Shown in pieces: positions 1-12,225 of a stretch of DNA of 64,000 nt. How positions within the stretch are numbered: position 1 is the stretch's first letter; every line of letters begins with the position of its first letter. The DNA is from Lenzites betulinus (taxonomy: Eukaryota > Basidiomycota > Agaricomycetes > Polyporales > Polyporaceae). The DNA lies in contig JABYQU010000019.1 in the NCBI GenBank assembly GCA_022264855.1, forward strand, positions 526,941 through 590,940. The letters are read 5' to 3'. The position numbers and the translations under genes were made by a program. The notes beneath the pieces were generated by a model. The model saw nothing but the letters and a program-made list of their open reading frames with translations. It was not told the origin of the DNA and did not search any database.

Positions 1-334
1 GGAACCACGTCTTGCTGTCCTTCTCGTCCTCCTCGAACGGGATCCCGAACGAGTTCGCGACGTTGATGCTCGTGCCGTTGTCCTGCCCCAGCAGGATCCC
101 GATGACGCGCTTGCTCGAGCCGCGCGGCACCGAGCGCGCATGGTGGTCTGCTACCGAGAGCAGCACGAGGGGGTGCACCACTGGGGACGCGGGCGTGAGT
201 ATCACGTCCGGATGTTACGTGCCGCGTTGGGGCATACCGACGGTGGTATTTGAGAGCGCTGAGAGCTGCGGACGGTTAGCGAGGTTTGGGGGTCGTGCGT
301 GCGTGCGTACCTGTTCTGTTGTTGTTGCGACCAT
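1..334 (-). CDS. RPN8: 26S proteasome regulatory subunit RPN8 (5' part, runs off the window)
   Basis: RPN8/PSMD7 is the MPN-domain lid subunit that pairs with the deubiquitinase RPN11 in the 26S proteasome. Three exons fit: 334-311 (start ATG 334-332), 265-238 and 180 to the window edge, joined by GT-AG introns of 45 and 57 bp. The joined frame gives an N-terminus ending in TTV, then VVHPLVLLSVADHHAR and, further on, NSFGIPFEEDEKD, which is the characteristic start of the RPN8 MPN domain. RPN8 is a catalytically inactive MPN protein, so no JAMM motif is expected. Only about the first 77 residues are visible. The plus-strand open frame over the same bases (12-572) is a shadow. Confidence 0.9.
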
Positions 335-929
335 GATGGAGGTGAAGGAGAGGCGAGTGTGGAGGCGGAATACGGAGGAGGTGGCTGAAGGGCTCCGACG
401 CGCGTACTTCCGCCTACGCGTCCTGCTCTGTTTGCACTTGTTGTCCAACAGCCTTAACCCGTCCCAAAATGGACGAACTCCTCCATCTAGCAATAATCTC
501 ATACCAAGACCCGTCCGCGTTCCGTGTCTGCGAGTGATTCGGAACGAAACTACCTCTATCAATGTGTTGTGAACTTTCTCCATCTTCACGACCAAAGATA
601 CGTTGGAAAAATCCGTTTCACCTGTTTACTTGATTCATTAGACAAATGACGCAGTGGTCATTTATTCTGTACGTTTCAATAAGTAGTAGTGGTGCCCGAC
701 AATCAGAGCAACAGCATTACAGTGCTGCAATGTCAGTGTAATCATGATCTCGTATGCGTTGCTGCCGTCTCCGACAATTTAGCCATTCTGTCCATCACGC
801 CGTGCTGAAATGTACATGATATGCCCGTAAAAACCGTGATCGTAAACATGATACCAGAAATCTATGCGAGAGTTATAGAAAAAACGCTTTGGGGTTGATG
901 CTCAGCATGGAATTAGCGTGATCAAGGAT
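335..929. other. Intergenic: RPN8 upstream region and 3' flank of the MFS gene
   Basis: Both neighbours read on the minus strand, so this stretch holds the RPN8 promoter and the 3' flank of the transporter. The half nearest RPN8 is GC-rich and the half nearest the transporter is AT-rich. No supported gene or repeat is visible. Confidence 0.5.
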
Positions 930-2964
930 TTAGGCCTTCCCCCGCCAGCCACCGAGGATAGCAGCCCGAGTCGCCAGTAGGCAGCAGCACGCCACCATGA
1001 CCGTCGAGCCTGTCACGAAGATAAAGCCGTCAGCTCCGCCGTAATACACATCATGGCCATAAGCAAAAAACGCACCTGCGTAGACCCCAGTGAGCTTGTA
1101 CGACCCTGTAGCGGCGGTGATAGCTCCTGAGATGGGGGGGCCGGCAACGGCACCGAGGGCGATCACCGTCATGCTCATGCCCACGCGCATACCGACGTCT
1201 TGTGTCTGTCCCATGCGCACAACCGGGGCTGCAAGCAGGGAAACGTATACACCGCTAGCGCCGCTATAGAGCGAAGGGTATGTTAGAGCAGCGCGAAAAT
1301 ATCACGAGCGTAGACGTACCCATAAATGATGGCGACGGCGATGTTGGCTCCGACGGAGTCCGCGAACGGCCAGGCGTATGTCAGAATTCCGGCTACGAAT
1401 GTCGCAGGGGTCATCACCGTGATGGGACCTGTCAACACATACTTAGCAAAGGGGACACGCGAAGCAGGAGTAAGTTGGCAATACCGATGCGGTCGGAGAG
1501 CAGTCCACCAGAAAGACGTCCAACGGCTGAACATGCGTTGGCAATGGCCAGGAGGTAGAAGGAGAAGTTCGGGTCGATGCCCTTAGACTCCGCGCTGACG
1601 TCAATGTACGTGAGGACCTGGATCTCGCTATGAGCCCGTGCTGATGCATTCATTGGACATTGAACGCACCGTATAGATGCCTAGGAAGGCCATGAAGCTC
1701 GAAAAGCAGTAAAGGGAGAATGGCGGCGACTTGAACGCAGAGAGATCGAAGAACGGGCCAGTGTGCTTCTTAGGCGGGAGTCGCCGTTCTACGGTCTATA
1801 TAAGAATATCAGCCCTTAATGAGAAATGGGTGCACAAGGCGTTGCGCAAGACTTACAGCGAACTGGAATGCCAAAAGCGCGATCTCAATGAAGCCAAGGA
1901 TGCGCATCGTCCATTTGAAGCTGCGGCGCGGTAAAATGAGCGGGGAATTAGGGAGGGATGAGGACAATAACATACCCCACTCGGTCTATGAGGTTGCGCA
2001 CAGCGATTGGGAAGCAGGTACCGCCCAGACTGGACCCGAGCGCCATTATTCCGAGGGCAAGACCTAACCTATGTTTGAACCAATGTGCAGGGCAGCCCAT
2101 CACAACACCGAAGATGACCCCGCAAGCCAACTGCCGTCCTTGTGGTGAGTGGTATAATTCCTTGAGCGCTATGTGGAGTACGCACCCCGAGCGCAAATCC
2201 TTGACACAGAAGGAAGTGCCAATATTTTGTGCACTCTGCGGTGAGGAAACATACGGCGACAATTACAGCGCTTGCCAAACCTAGAGGCGTCTTGGTCCAT
2301 CCCATGTCGAAAACACGGCCTACTACCAAACCCGGAAGGAAAACCAGCGCATACTATCCTGAAAGTCAGTCCATAGCTTCTTTGGTGTTCTGGGGGCTGC
2401 GCCACGACTTGCCTGAATAGAACCGATCCAGGCACTGAGCATCCAATGCTAGTGTGAATATAGTACTACGGTCTGAGAGGATTTAGAACGCACATATTAG
2501 ATGGCGAAGAGTCGGAGAGGAGATTTTCCTGATAGTACGCTTGGAAAACCTGGTGTTTCGACCGTTAGCGTCGTGTATGCAACATGAAAAAGCTATGCAT
2601 CTGAAATGGGAAGACTTACACCCCACGCGTTCACTAGACCAAACGTAGCACAAGCGCCCACTGCGCACTGCAAGGATTCACATTAATATCGAGATCGTCG
2701 CGTGGTTCGACAGGGAAAGGACCGTACCCCTGAGATAGCCAACCAAGCGCGTAGACCACCATCGGGGTGTTCGCCATAGTAGTCGGGATGGACGGGCTCA
2801 GACGGTACGTCGTCGATCTTTGACTGAACGGCCTGCTTTTCTTCGTCTATGGATTTTTTTTCGTCCCGAAGGTCGTCCGCGGATTGGCGGCGAGAAATGG
2901 CTGCGTTGACAGTGGATGCAGACGCTGAACGGCCCCTAGTCTCCTGTTGCGCCACCGACGACAT
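930..2964 (-). CDS. Monocarboxylate-transporter-like MFS permease
   Basis: Plasma-membrane MFS permease of the fungal monocarboxylate porter (MCT/SLC16-like) group. ATG at 2964 starts MSSVAQQETR. A Ser/Glu/Lys-rich cytosolic tail precedes PDGGLRAWLAISG, the signature before TM1 in this family. About ten short introns give a continuous frame through NAWG-VFQAYYQENLL, SAVGRLSGGLLSDRIG (the loop between TM8 and TM9) and LGAVAGPPISGAI to the terminal GGWRGKA and stop at 930. Length and about 12 hydrophobic segments fit the family. One intron (2412-2354) appears to use a GC donor (GCAAGT) instead of GT. Substrate cannot be read from sequence; yeast Mch-type relatives often have no proven monocarboxylate transport. 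Confidence 0.88.
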
Positions 2965-3609
2965 ATTCGTGAAAATTCGTGAACGCTGTCCTCGGCTCAA
3001 GGTCTTGTGTTTTCCCGAGAACAAGGACAAACTCCAACTGGCGGGTTGGCAAGACTCGCACGGGATGTGCGCTGAGGTTGAGGGCGGTGGGAAGGACAGT
3101 GGGCAATGCTGATCAGAGAAGAGGGTATATGTGTCCGGCCTGAGAGTGTCTCTGCGCTCGGCTCGGCTTGCTGAGAAATATCTTGCCTTGTGATCAAATT
3201 GAAATAGCGACATATACGGGCGGCGCAACCTTCCGTATAGACGGAGCGCCGTCTTCATGACTCTTTTGGCACATGTTTAGTACGTCCGTAGCACAGAAGT
3301 TAATTGCACATTAATGTGTCATCAGTGACTCTATAATTCATGTACGCCATACGAGTCGAGTCAAAGCGTGCAGACAACGGCCTACAACGGCGCGGCTTCG
3401 TCAGAAACTCGGAGCAGAAACGGTCGTAAATCCGGCCCGGGTGTAGCCGGCGTCGTCGATCAAAGTTTGTAGCCACGTGGCATATTTCTTTCTGTCCTAA
3501 TCCGGAAAGCCCGGCGCTTCTCAAAATTTCCCTGCAGAGGTTCGTGCTGCCAGTCTTTGCACGCAGTTCCATCACCACCAGCCCCTCCTTCACAATTCAA
3601 AATAAGAGC
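2965..3609. promoter_or_regulatory. Divergent promoter region, MFS transporter (-) / fibrillarin (+)
   Basis: These 645 bp separate two divergently transcribed start codons (2964 minus, 3610 plus) and so must hold both promoters. No clear TATA box is visible. Open frames here, such as 3300-3593 minus, have no recognisable domain and are treated as chance. Confidence 0.5.
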
Positions 3610-4879
3610 ATGGCTTTCGGTACGTAAAGTGATCTAGCACAAAATACGGTGTTTACTAAATGTCCTGCAGGTGCCTCAGGCGGACGCGGCGGTTTCGGTG
3701 GACGAGGTGGAGGCGGCGGTCGTGGGGGTTTTGGTGGACGGGGCGGCGGTGCTCCTAGGGGACGCGGGGGTCCCCCAGGCCGTGGCGGACGAGGTCTGTT
3801 GTCTGACTTGCATAGCTGTATCGTCAACTAACGCCTACAGACGGATTCTCAGGCGGCTTCGGAGGAGGAGGCTTCTCAGATCGAGGCCGCGGCGGAGGTG
3901 TTTTCAAGCGCGGTGCTGGAGGACGCGGCGCCGGCGGTGGACGGGGTGCTCCTCGTGGCGGCCGTGGCGGCCGTGGGGGAGGGCGTGGTGGTGCCAGGGG
4001 AGGCTCAAACGTGATCCTCAAGCCGCACAAGCACGCTGGAGTCTTCATTGCCGAAGGCAAGGAGAGTCTCCTCGTGACAAAGAATCTTGTCCCCGGAGAG
4101 GCCGTATATGGCGAGAAGCGGATATCTATCGACGGCGGCGTTGAGGGCACCAAGGTTGAGTACCGTGTCTGGAACCCCTTCCGCAGTAAGCTTGCTGCAG
4201 GTGTCCTCGGCGGCCTCGACGACATCTTCATCGCGCCCGGCAAGAAGGTCCTTTATCTTGGCGCTGCGAGCGGTACTAGTGTGAGCCATGTTGCGGACAT
4301 TGTGGGCCCGGTGAGTGCGCAGCAGTGCCCTCTCATATCCCCGAGACTCAACGGTTTCAGGAGGGTGTTGTGTACGCAGTGGAGTTCTCCCCCAGGTCAG
4401 GACGAGACCTGATCAGCATGGCGAAAAAGCGGACGAACGTCATCCGTATGTCTCTTTTCTAAGGCACACTATCATGGAGTCTGACACATCTCCTTTCTGT
4501 CTAGCTATCGTTGAGGATGCACGGACACCGCAAAGATACCGGATGCTTCTCTCCACTGTGGATGTGATCTTTGCCGACGTTGCGCAGCCCGACCAAGCCC
4601 GTATCATCGCGCACAACGCCGAATACTTCCTGAAAGCTGGTGGACACATCGTGATCTCCATCAAGGCGAGCTGTATCGACTCCACCGTCCCGGCGGAGGC
4701 TGTGTTCACCAGGGAGGTCGAAGTGTTGAAGGAGAGCAAGTTCAAGCCCATTGAGCAGGTCACCCTGGAGCCGTACGAGCGTGACCACGCTATGGTAACA
4801 GGTACGCGCACTGCTTTCGTTCGTGTGTGAGACCGAAACTTACTCGGTACCTATAGCCCTCTACCAAAGGCACCAGTAA
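3610..4879 (+). CDS. NOP1: Fibrillarin, box C/D snoRNP rRNA 2'-O-methyltransferase
   Basis: Fibrillarin methylates pre-rRNA ribose 2'-OH in the nucleolus as the catalytic subunit of C/D snoRNPs. Six exons (3610-3619, 3671-3793, 3841-4310, 4361-4445, 4505-4801, 4857-4879) give 1008 nt, 335 residues. Residues 1 to about 100 are a glycine/arginine-rich GAR domain. The methyltransferase domain follows: SAM-binding [18 protein letters not shown], then [14 protein letters not shown], the catalytic-region motif [27 protein letters not shown] and a terminal YERDHAM stretch. The last exon gives a short ALYQRHQ tail rather than the longer read-through to 4830. The first exon holds only MAF plus one base. 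Length and motif order are typical of the family. Confidence 0.96.
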
Positions 4880-5170
4880 AATGCATGTGTTTCGTGGACG
4901 TCGCTCTCTCTGTCTCGCTGTGTCTTGGCCTGTTTCTTTCGCATCGCTTGTAACTATGTAGTACATTTCTCAAAAGTATTTCTATATGCTGTAGAGCCGC
5001 CTAGAGTGCGCGTGCTGCGGGACGGCCACGTCAGGATCGAGAATGCTGCGGTGGCAATACAGACGCGGTGCAAGCTTATGATGCGTAGGCCGCATTAGAC
5101 GCCCGGATCGTCTCCCCGCTATTGCCACACCCGCCAGTCGAAACACCTCGAGCTGAAGTCAGCTTGGCTG

Positions 5171-8100
5171 ATGAAACCATCCCAAGTTGCTCTTGACCTC
5201 GGACCTCCCTACGACGACGACCCCCGCTCGTCGTCCGACTTCGAGGAAATCCCCCACCCCGCCTCCCAGAACGCCTACTGGCCTGAGTCTGCCACCACAC
5301 GCGCCCGTGACGAGGACCTCCCGCTGCACTACATGTCTGAGGACAAGGCTCGCAGGCGGGTCACCCGCGGCCCCGGCGGCAACGGCGGAGGATTCGCCAG
5401 CCAGATCTCCGAGAAGGGCCTCGACTACGATGCGTACGACGACGAGGGCAAGGATGTTTATTCCAAAATGAAGGCCTCCAAGGGGCCCATCAGCAGCGGC
5501 CGTCCACGCAGACCACCTCCCCCTCCCCCTACCACTATTGTATGTCCCCCCTTTTCGCGCATATACGCATCTCATGGACTGAATATATGCGCGTCATCTA
5601 GCGCGAGTTCTTCCTCCAGAACCTAGAGCATGTCCCACCAATCATTTACACCCTGCTCTCGTGCTGGACCCGCTTCCACAAGATCGGCAAGTCGGACGTT
5701 GTTGTGTGGGACGAGGCGCACTTTGGCAAGTTCGGTTCGTACTACCTCAAGCGCGAATTCTACTTCGACGTGCACCCGCCGCTCGGGAAGATGCTCGTCG
5801 GCCTCGCCGGCCTGCTGGCAGGTTACGACGGTACCTTCGACTTCGGGAGCGGCTCGACCTACCCCGAGACCGTACCCTATGTCGCTATGCGTGTCATGCT
5901 CGCGTCCTTTGGTGTTGCGATGGTCCCCCTTGGATGGTACACTGCTGTGGAGTTAGGGATGAGCCAGATGGCTTGTCACTTGGTCGCATTGATGGTGCTG
6001 TGCGGTGAGTGCTCTGCGCCTGCGTATATGCGCGCAGTAAGAAACTGACGCCGTTCAAGACGTCGCATGGTTGTGTATATCCCGTTTCATTCTTTTGGAC
6101 TCTATGTTGCTCTTCTTCACGTTCACTACCGTATTCTGTATGGCCAAGTTCCATAACCAACAATATCGGTGCGTACTTGTCCCCCAGGCATTCCGAAATT
6201 GTACACTGACAGGGTGTCTAGACCCTTCACTCTTGACTGGTGGCTGTGGCTAGCGATGACAGGGTGGTCTATCGGCTGCGTCTGCAGGTCAGTGTTAGGC
6301 ATAATTGATGGGTGCGCCCTTGCTAACGCCACCACAGCGTCAAATGGGTTGGGTTCTTCGTGACAGCTTTGGTTGGCGCCTACACGCTCGAGGATCTATG
6401 GGAGAAGTTTGGAGATCTCAAGATGTCATTCGTGGGTGTTTCCTGAATCTCTACAGTGGATGATCTTTAACGGAATGATCCCTATACAGCGCGACCAAGT
6501 CCGACACTGGGCAGCCCGCGTCGCATGCCTCATAGTACTACCCATCATCATTTACATGATGTCGTTCAAGATGCACTTCCTGATCCTCAACCATTCTGGT
6601 CCTGGTGATGCACAGATGAGCTCGCTCTTCCAGGCGAACCTGGTCGGCAATACTTTCCACGAGAACCCGCTTGGTACGTTGCTACTTGCTGACATCCATC
6701 TACTGAGGTACTCAGATGCTGTTGTTAGATATCGCTATTGGATCGAAGGTCACTCTCAAGAACATGGGCTGGGGTGGAGGCCTCCTGCATTCTCATGTCC
6801 AAACATATCCCGTGGGTTCGGAGCAGCAGCAGGTCACTTGCTACCACTACAAGGATGAGAACAACGACTGGAAAATCCTTCCGCGGTGGGACGATGTCCC
6901 TTACGACCCGGAACAACCGTTGCGGTACCTCCAAGACGGTGACATCATTCGTCTCTCGCATGCAGCGACCACTCGTAACCTGCACTCGCACCCCATCACC
7001 GCGCCGGTCTCTAAGCTCAACAACGAGGTTTCCTGTTACGGGAATGCGACAATTGGCGACTTCCAAGACCACTGGGTTGTCGAGGTGGTGGACGACATTC
7101 ATCGTGGCAGCAAGGATAAGTACAAGAACATCCACTCGTTGACGACTCGTCTGCGCTTCCGTCACCACGCGTCGGGATGTTACCTCCGGGCGTCGAACGC
7201 GATCCTCCCTCAGTGGGGGTTCAAGCAAATCGAGGTCAGCTGCGACAAAGAAAATGACCCAACTGATGTGCACACCTATTGGAACGTTGAGAGTCACTGG
7301 AATGACCGCAGTGAGTACTTCAGCGTTGAGTACCCTTCGCCCTCTCTGATTGGGTATGTGTTCAGTGTCTCCTGGCGACGTGCGCTTTTACAAATCTCCG
7401 TTCCTGCGCGACTTCTGGCATCTCAATGTCGCAATGGCCACCTCCAACAATGCTCTCGTCCCCGACCCCGACAAAGAGGATATTCTTGCGTCGAAGCCTA
7501 CGGAGTGGCCATTCCTCCACGTCGGTCTCCGTATGTGCGGCTGGGGTGACCAACAAACCAAGTATTACCTCGTCGGCACCCCTGTCATCTGGTGGGGCGG
7601 CACTATCAGCTTGATCTTGGGCTCGGTCGCGGCGGGAGGGTACCTGATGCGGCAGCAGCGCAAGTACATCGACATGGATCCAAGTGAGTTGTTTCAAGGC
7701 GTATATTTTGCACAACCTGATTTGTGGTTTAGGGGAATGGGAGCACTTCTTGTATGTCGGCAAGGTGGCGGTGATAGGCTGGCTATTGCACTTCGGTACG
7801 CATCATGTGTGTCTCAAGTACTGTATCCTTTACTGACTCGCCTCCAGCGCCCTTCATGATCATGGGTCGTGTCACCTATATCCATCACTACGTACGTGCG
7901 CTGTTCATGGTAATATGGCCTTACACTCATGATCATATCCTTTCAGCTCCCTACGCTCTACTTCTCCGTGCTCATGTTCGGGCACCTGCTGGACCACTTC
8001 GTCTTCAGCTCCCGCCGTCTCTCCGACCGCACAAAACGCATCACCTTCGGTGTCGTCGCGTTCGCCATCGTCGCCAACTTCTGGTGGTTCCGCGGCGTCG

Positions 8101-8233
8101 CGTGGGGCATCGACGGCCCCATCAACGAACACTGGGGACTCAAGTGGCGCTCGGTATGTGCACCCCTCTCGTATCTCCTAGTTGACCTCGCTAAGACTGT
8201 CTGATGCAGAACTGGAACCTATATAATGAGTAA
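5171..8233 (+). CDS. PMT2: Dolichyl-phosphate-mannose protein O-mannosyltransferase, PMT2 type
   Basis: Endoplasmic-reticulum multispanning enzyme that moves mannose from dolichyl-phosphate-mannose to Ser/Thr of secretory proteins; PMT2-class enzymes usually act as heterodimers with PMT1-class partners. Twelve exons total 2463 nt (820 residues, frame closed at every junction). An acidic and proline-rich cytosolic N-terminus of about 120 residues leads into the GT39 domain with WDEAHFGKFGSYYLKREFYF and DVHPPLGKMLVG, where the DE pair is the catalytic acidic motif. HFGKFGSYYLKREFYF fits PMT2 rather than PMT1 or PMT4. Then come LLHSHVQTYP and a MIR region (about residues 390-580), and a C-terminal membrane block with FLHVGLRMCGWG, WEWHFL-like and HYLPTLYFS segments. 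Ends in NWNLYNE. Confidence 0.94.
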
Positions 8234-8578
8234 TTATCGTATATGCCCCCCAGCAGTCCTGGATAAGGTGTCTCTAGTTAGCTCTCGCAATGGACGCTGT
8301 GAGATATGTATTCCCGATCCCCTTTCCACCGAGAAGGGTATATCTATAATTCTATCCCAAAAGTCTCTCGATCGTCTCATCGTGACACACGGCGCGTTCA
8401 AGACCTTGCCACGAGATGTTGATATGTATCGGCACACGGAAAGCGATGGGGTGGGTTAAATCCGGAAATGCATCACAACAAACACGAGTACTAGTACTGG
8501 CACAGTAACATAACAGCAGCTGCAGCAATACTAAAACGACGACGAGAGCGAGAGCGACGAGCGCGACCAAGCCGGAAA
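8234..8578. other. Convergent 3' flanks of PMT2 and the deubiquitinase gene
   Basis: The two neighbouring genes end towards each other here, so this is 3' UTR and terminator sequence for both. It contains a GACGA/GAGCG-rich stretch at 8535-8575. No gene is supported. Confidence 0.5.
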
Positions 8579-11500
8579 CTAGTTTGTCCTTGTCGACGGC
8601 CCCCACGCGCTCACTATCCGATAGAAGAGTAGGTACGCGTGCCGGTCGTCGCGCTCGAGCCCGCCGAACACGTCCTCGGGACGCACGTCCGACACGAGCT
8701 CGTCGTCGATGCGGATCCACGCGGGTCGTGGCCGGTCGGACAGCTCGCGGTTCGGGTGCAGGACGTCGAGGGTGTAGTGTCCCCCCGACGCGGAGGGCCC
8801 ATGGTGGTATAGGACTGGTGGCAGTTCCATCAGCTCTGAACACCTATGCTACAGAGGCGTGCAGGACGTACCTCCAAACAGCTGGTATTTTACCGGTTGC
8901 GCCGTCCTCTTCGGCGGCGCAATGAGGTCTATGCAGGTCATAAGCTTAAGTGTCCATATGCGTGTAAACATGGCACATACCAGGGCTGATCTCAAGTTCC
9001 GGGGAGAATGACACCTGCTTGCCGACCTTCACGACGTCGCCAACCTTGGTGTCGTACAGGAAGCGCTTCATGTGCAGAATCAGCACTTTGGGCAACGCCT
9101 CAATGAGCACCTGCTGCGTCGCGTCGAGGATCGCACCCGGCCGTGTAGGGATGGAGATCTGCACAGGCTGAGGGTGAGAAATGTGCTGGAGCGCATCCCG
9201 CAGCGACTTGACGTTGTCGGGTTGGATATCCAGCTGGAGGGAGCGCCAGTCCTCGATCGTGACGGAGTCGCGCTGATGAGGAGTGCGGAGGGTTGAACGG
9301 AACTTGCCACCGAATATGCGGGTGATCGGGGACTCCGTCGATTTTGCCTGTTGCGTAAGGTTAGTAATATGCTGGGGCGTGAGGCTCTTTCAGAACATAC
9401 TGTTCTCGTGGTGACCGTTTTGTTCTTCCTACCAACCTCGAGCCACTCTCCGTCCGGCAGCTGGGGCTCCTCAGGAACCACCACTGGCTCCTTGGGCGAC
9501 AAAGACTGGGAGATAGACAAGAGTTCCTCCTCTAGGGTATCCAAGAAGAACCCGAGGAACTCCTCGGCGTCCTCCTGATGCCCGGTCTGAAGTGAAAGAA
9601 GAAAACGCGTCAGAAAGTCAAACAAAGGATTGTGGGAGTATATGACTGACGATCATATTCGCGAACCGCTTCTTCTCCTTCATCGCGTCGTATACGTACG
9701 TCGGGATAAAGCTATCCAACTCGTCGAACAGGTCATCCTCCCGCTCCTTGCCCTTGGCTTTCGGGTCGTTAGCCGTAGGTGGGTCGGGGACGAACTCCCT
9801 CAAGAAGTGGATCGTCGCGTCAACCAACGGAGTCGCTTTTGTACCTTCACGCTGCGAGCCGACTACGGGTCCAGCGAGGTGCTTCCGCAGTTCCAAGAAG
9901 AAACGATGGAAAGGCGGGCAGTATACGAAGATCTGCAAGACAGCGTTCGCGAAGCACATGTTGCCAGTGTTCACCAGACCCCGAGGACGGATCTTCATCG
10001 CAGCCGCAGCATTAGCCGCAGAACCAGATGGGCCGTCGTTGAGGAGATGCAGGAAGTCGTTACGATTCGCAGCTGCCACGGAAACGCTCGCGAGGGTAGA
10101 TGTGCTGCCGCTGGAGGCGGCGGGGATGGAGAAACCAATGACGTTCGAAACTGGGAGACGAGGCTTCGACGATGACGCTGTGGAATCGTTCGATTGCAGA
10201 AGAGAAGCCCATGATTTTCGCGGTCCGGGAGCGGGTTTTGAGGCGGGCGCGGGCGAGGGAGCTGCTGTAGATGTGGGGGCCGCGTCAGCAGCAGGTTGCG
10301 GAGGGGAGGAGATAGCGACGCCGTAAACGGGCGGCGCAGGGACAGTAGCATCTGTTGGGAGGTCGGCCTTAGTCTCGACATGCGGAGAGAGGGGTGATTT
10401 GGGCGCCTGGTTCTCTGGAGAGCCAACAGCTGCCGAAATCGAGGTCGCGCAGGAGTAAGGCGACCCTGGCACGGGCGTATCCGCAGCCGTTGAGCCTGCA
10501 GGTGTGGTCTCTGTTGTGGAGACGGAAGGAGCTTTGGCAGAGTCTGACAGGGCTTCCTGGAAATCCTCGGTCGGCACCGATGACGGTAGAAGTATGACTC
10601 GGCTAGGCTTCGGAGACACCGGTGGCGAAGGGAGTTCGATGGCTTTGTCCGCGACGCCCTGAGGAGGGTAGGCATGAGTCGATATAATGACACCCGGAGC
10701 ACGAAGAGGATCTCCTGGACGCCGTGACCACACCACGTAGGACGACACAAAAGACGGAGAGGGTGTTGGATCAGAAGGAGAGGGACTCCTCGGTGTGGAT
10801 GGCTTTGAGTCCTCCTGGCACTGCGCCTCTTCCACCACTGAAGCCACAGGTTCTTCTGACGTTGGCTCCGGCTCTACTACCTGCGGCTCGGCTTCGAGTG
10901 GGGTTTCCGGTTCGGTGATGACGGTTTCCTGCAACTGAGGTACCTGGACTTCCGTCAACTCTACCTTCGGAGGCTCCGGCAGCGAAGGCTCGACCTGTAG
11001 CATCTGCAAATGCTGCGGTACAAATGGCGCCACGGAAGGCGAACCAAGTCGAGGCGTATGCATCTCCATGGATTGCAAGGGCGCTACCTGTATGCGCTGT
11101 GAGATTTCGGGTGACAGATGGGGTGGAGGAATTGCTTGAAGCTGGTGTTGTTGCATCTGAGGTGGCTGAGGTAGCTGCGACACGTGCTCTGGGGAGCCCA
11201 TGGGAGGCAACATTGACATCTGCTTCGGCAAGGGCGAGAGTGTCTGCCCCGGCCACGTAGGCTGGTAGGGCCCGTTGGGCTGAGGATGGTGGTATGGAGA
11301 TCCATACGGGACCTGGTGGACATGCTGATGCGGAATAAACTTTTGTGGGTGGTGGTATGGGCTTGCAGGCGAAATGGGAGGTGGCGATTGCATCGGTACA
11401 GGTTGAGGGAGCATGTGGTGCTGAGGTACAGACTGGTAATGATAGGCTGGTCCGCCACCTCGGTGGGGATTGAATCTACCACGGCCAGCCCCGTTGATTC

Positions 11501-11675
11501 TAGGAGAGGCGGGTTGGTGCATGGGTGAATGTCCGTTCATGGGGGGCATGGGGTACGGATAATATGGTGCTGCACCGGGCGCCGGAGGGTAGCCGTACGG
11601 AGGGGGCGGAGGAGGCGGATGGTGGTAGTAGGATGGCCCCGGCTGGGGATGGTATGGTGTGTGAGGACTAGCCAT
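8579..11675 (-). CDS. Ubiquitin carboxyl-terminal hydrolase, Ubp3/USP10 type
   Basis: Cysteine protease that removes ubiquitin from substrates; yeast Ubp3 works with Bre5 in ER-Golgi transport, ribophagy and stress granule control. The first exon (from ATG 11675) codes about 560 residues of low-complexity Pro/Gln/His/Ser-rich sequence, starting MASPHTPYHPQPGPSYYHH. The USP fold then begins with the Cys box GLVNTGNMCFANAVLQIF. GHQEDAEEFLGFFLDTLEEE follows, then LPKVLILHMKRFLYD and the His box YHHGPSASGGHYTLDVLH, ending near DRHAYLLFYR. Introns of usual size separate these parts. The order and spacing of Cys, QED and GGHY boxes match active USPs. The long N-terminus resembles the disordered N-termini of Ubp3/USP10. 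I infer the subfamily from that and from the Cys-box spacing. Confidence 0.88.
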
Positions 11676-12225
11676 TTCTTCGGAGGAATGTGATCAGGCG
11701 GAATATATCCTTCGAGCACAGGACCACATACCTGAGAACTTCAAACTGTGTTTGATCCAGGGTGGAAGCTACCTAACTGCAGACATATATCTGGTTACAA
11801 CACTCGTTCAAACAGCGACCGAAGGGGCGGAGACGTGTTCCAAGATCGCGTGAGGGCGAGCAGGCAGTAGATTGCTACTTAGCCAAACTTCGCTGTAGCA
11901 GGTCGTGTAGGGGTCAGCGGGATTGATTGTCGCGCTGCAGAGAGCGCGGGGGCTACCTTGTGATAGTCGACTTGTATGTTGTGGGGGCGTCGACAGCGAG
12001 GAGCAGGGCAAGGACGACGAGGGGACTGGAGAAGACGTCGCCCCCTCCGACTCGCAGTGCCACAGCGGAGATCGCGCGTGTGAACTCCGATTGGCCGGGC
12101 ACGTGGGTAGTGTTGAAGGTCCGCCGCGCCACGCTTCAGTCGGAGCTGTAAACTGGTGTACCCGTGCAAGGACACCCGCGAGAGGCAAGGCTGCAGCTTT
12201 ACGCAGCTTGTACGTGCTCGTGCAC
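11676..12225. promoter_or_regulatory. Divergent promoter region, deubiquitinase (-) / coiled-coil gene (+)
   Basis: These 550 bp lie between two start codons that point away from each other (11675 minus, 12226 plus). Open frames across it are GC-rich shadows without domains. No clear TATA box is seen. Confidence 0.45.

Noticed and set aside
12..572. 186-codon plus-strand ORF
   Set aside because: It is antisense to the RPN8 exons, whose minus-strand spliced product is clearly conserved.
3597..4243. Pro-rich minus-strand ORFs at 3597-3827 and 3824-4243
   Set aside because: They are the antisense of the Gly/Arg-rich fibrillarin N-terminus.
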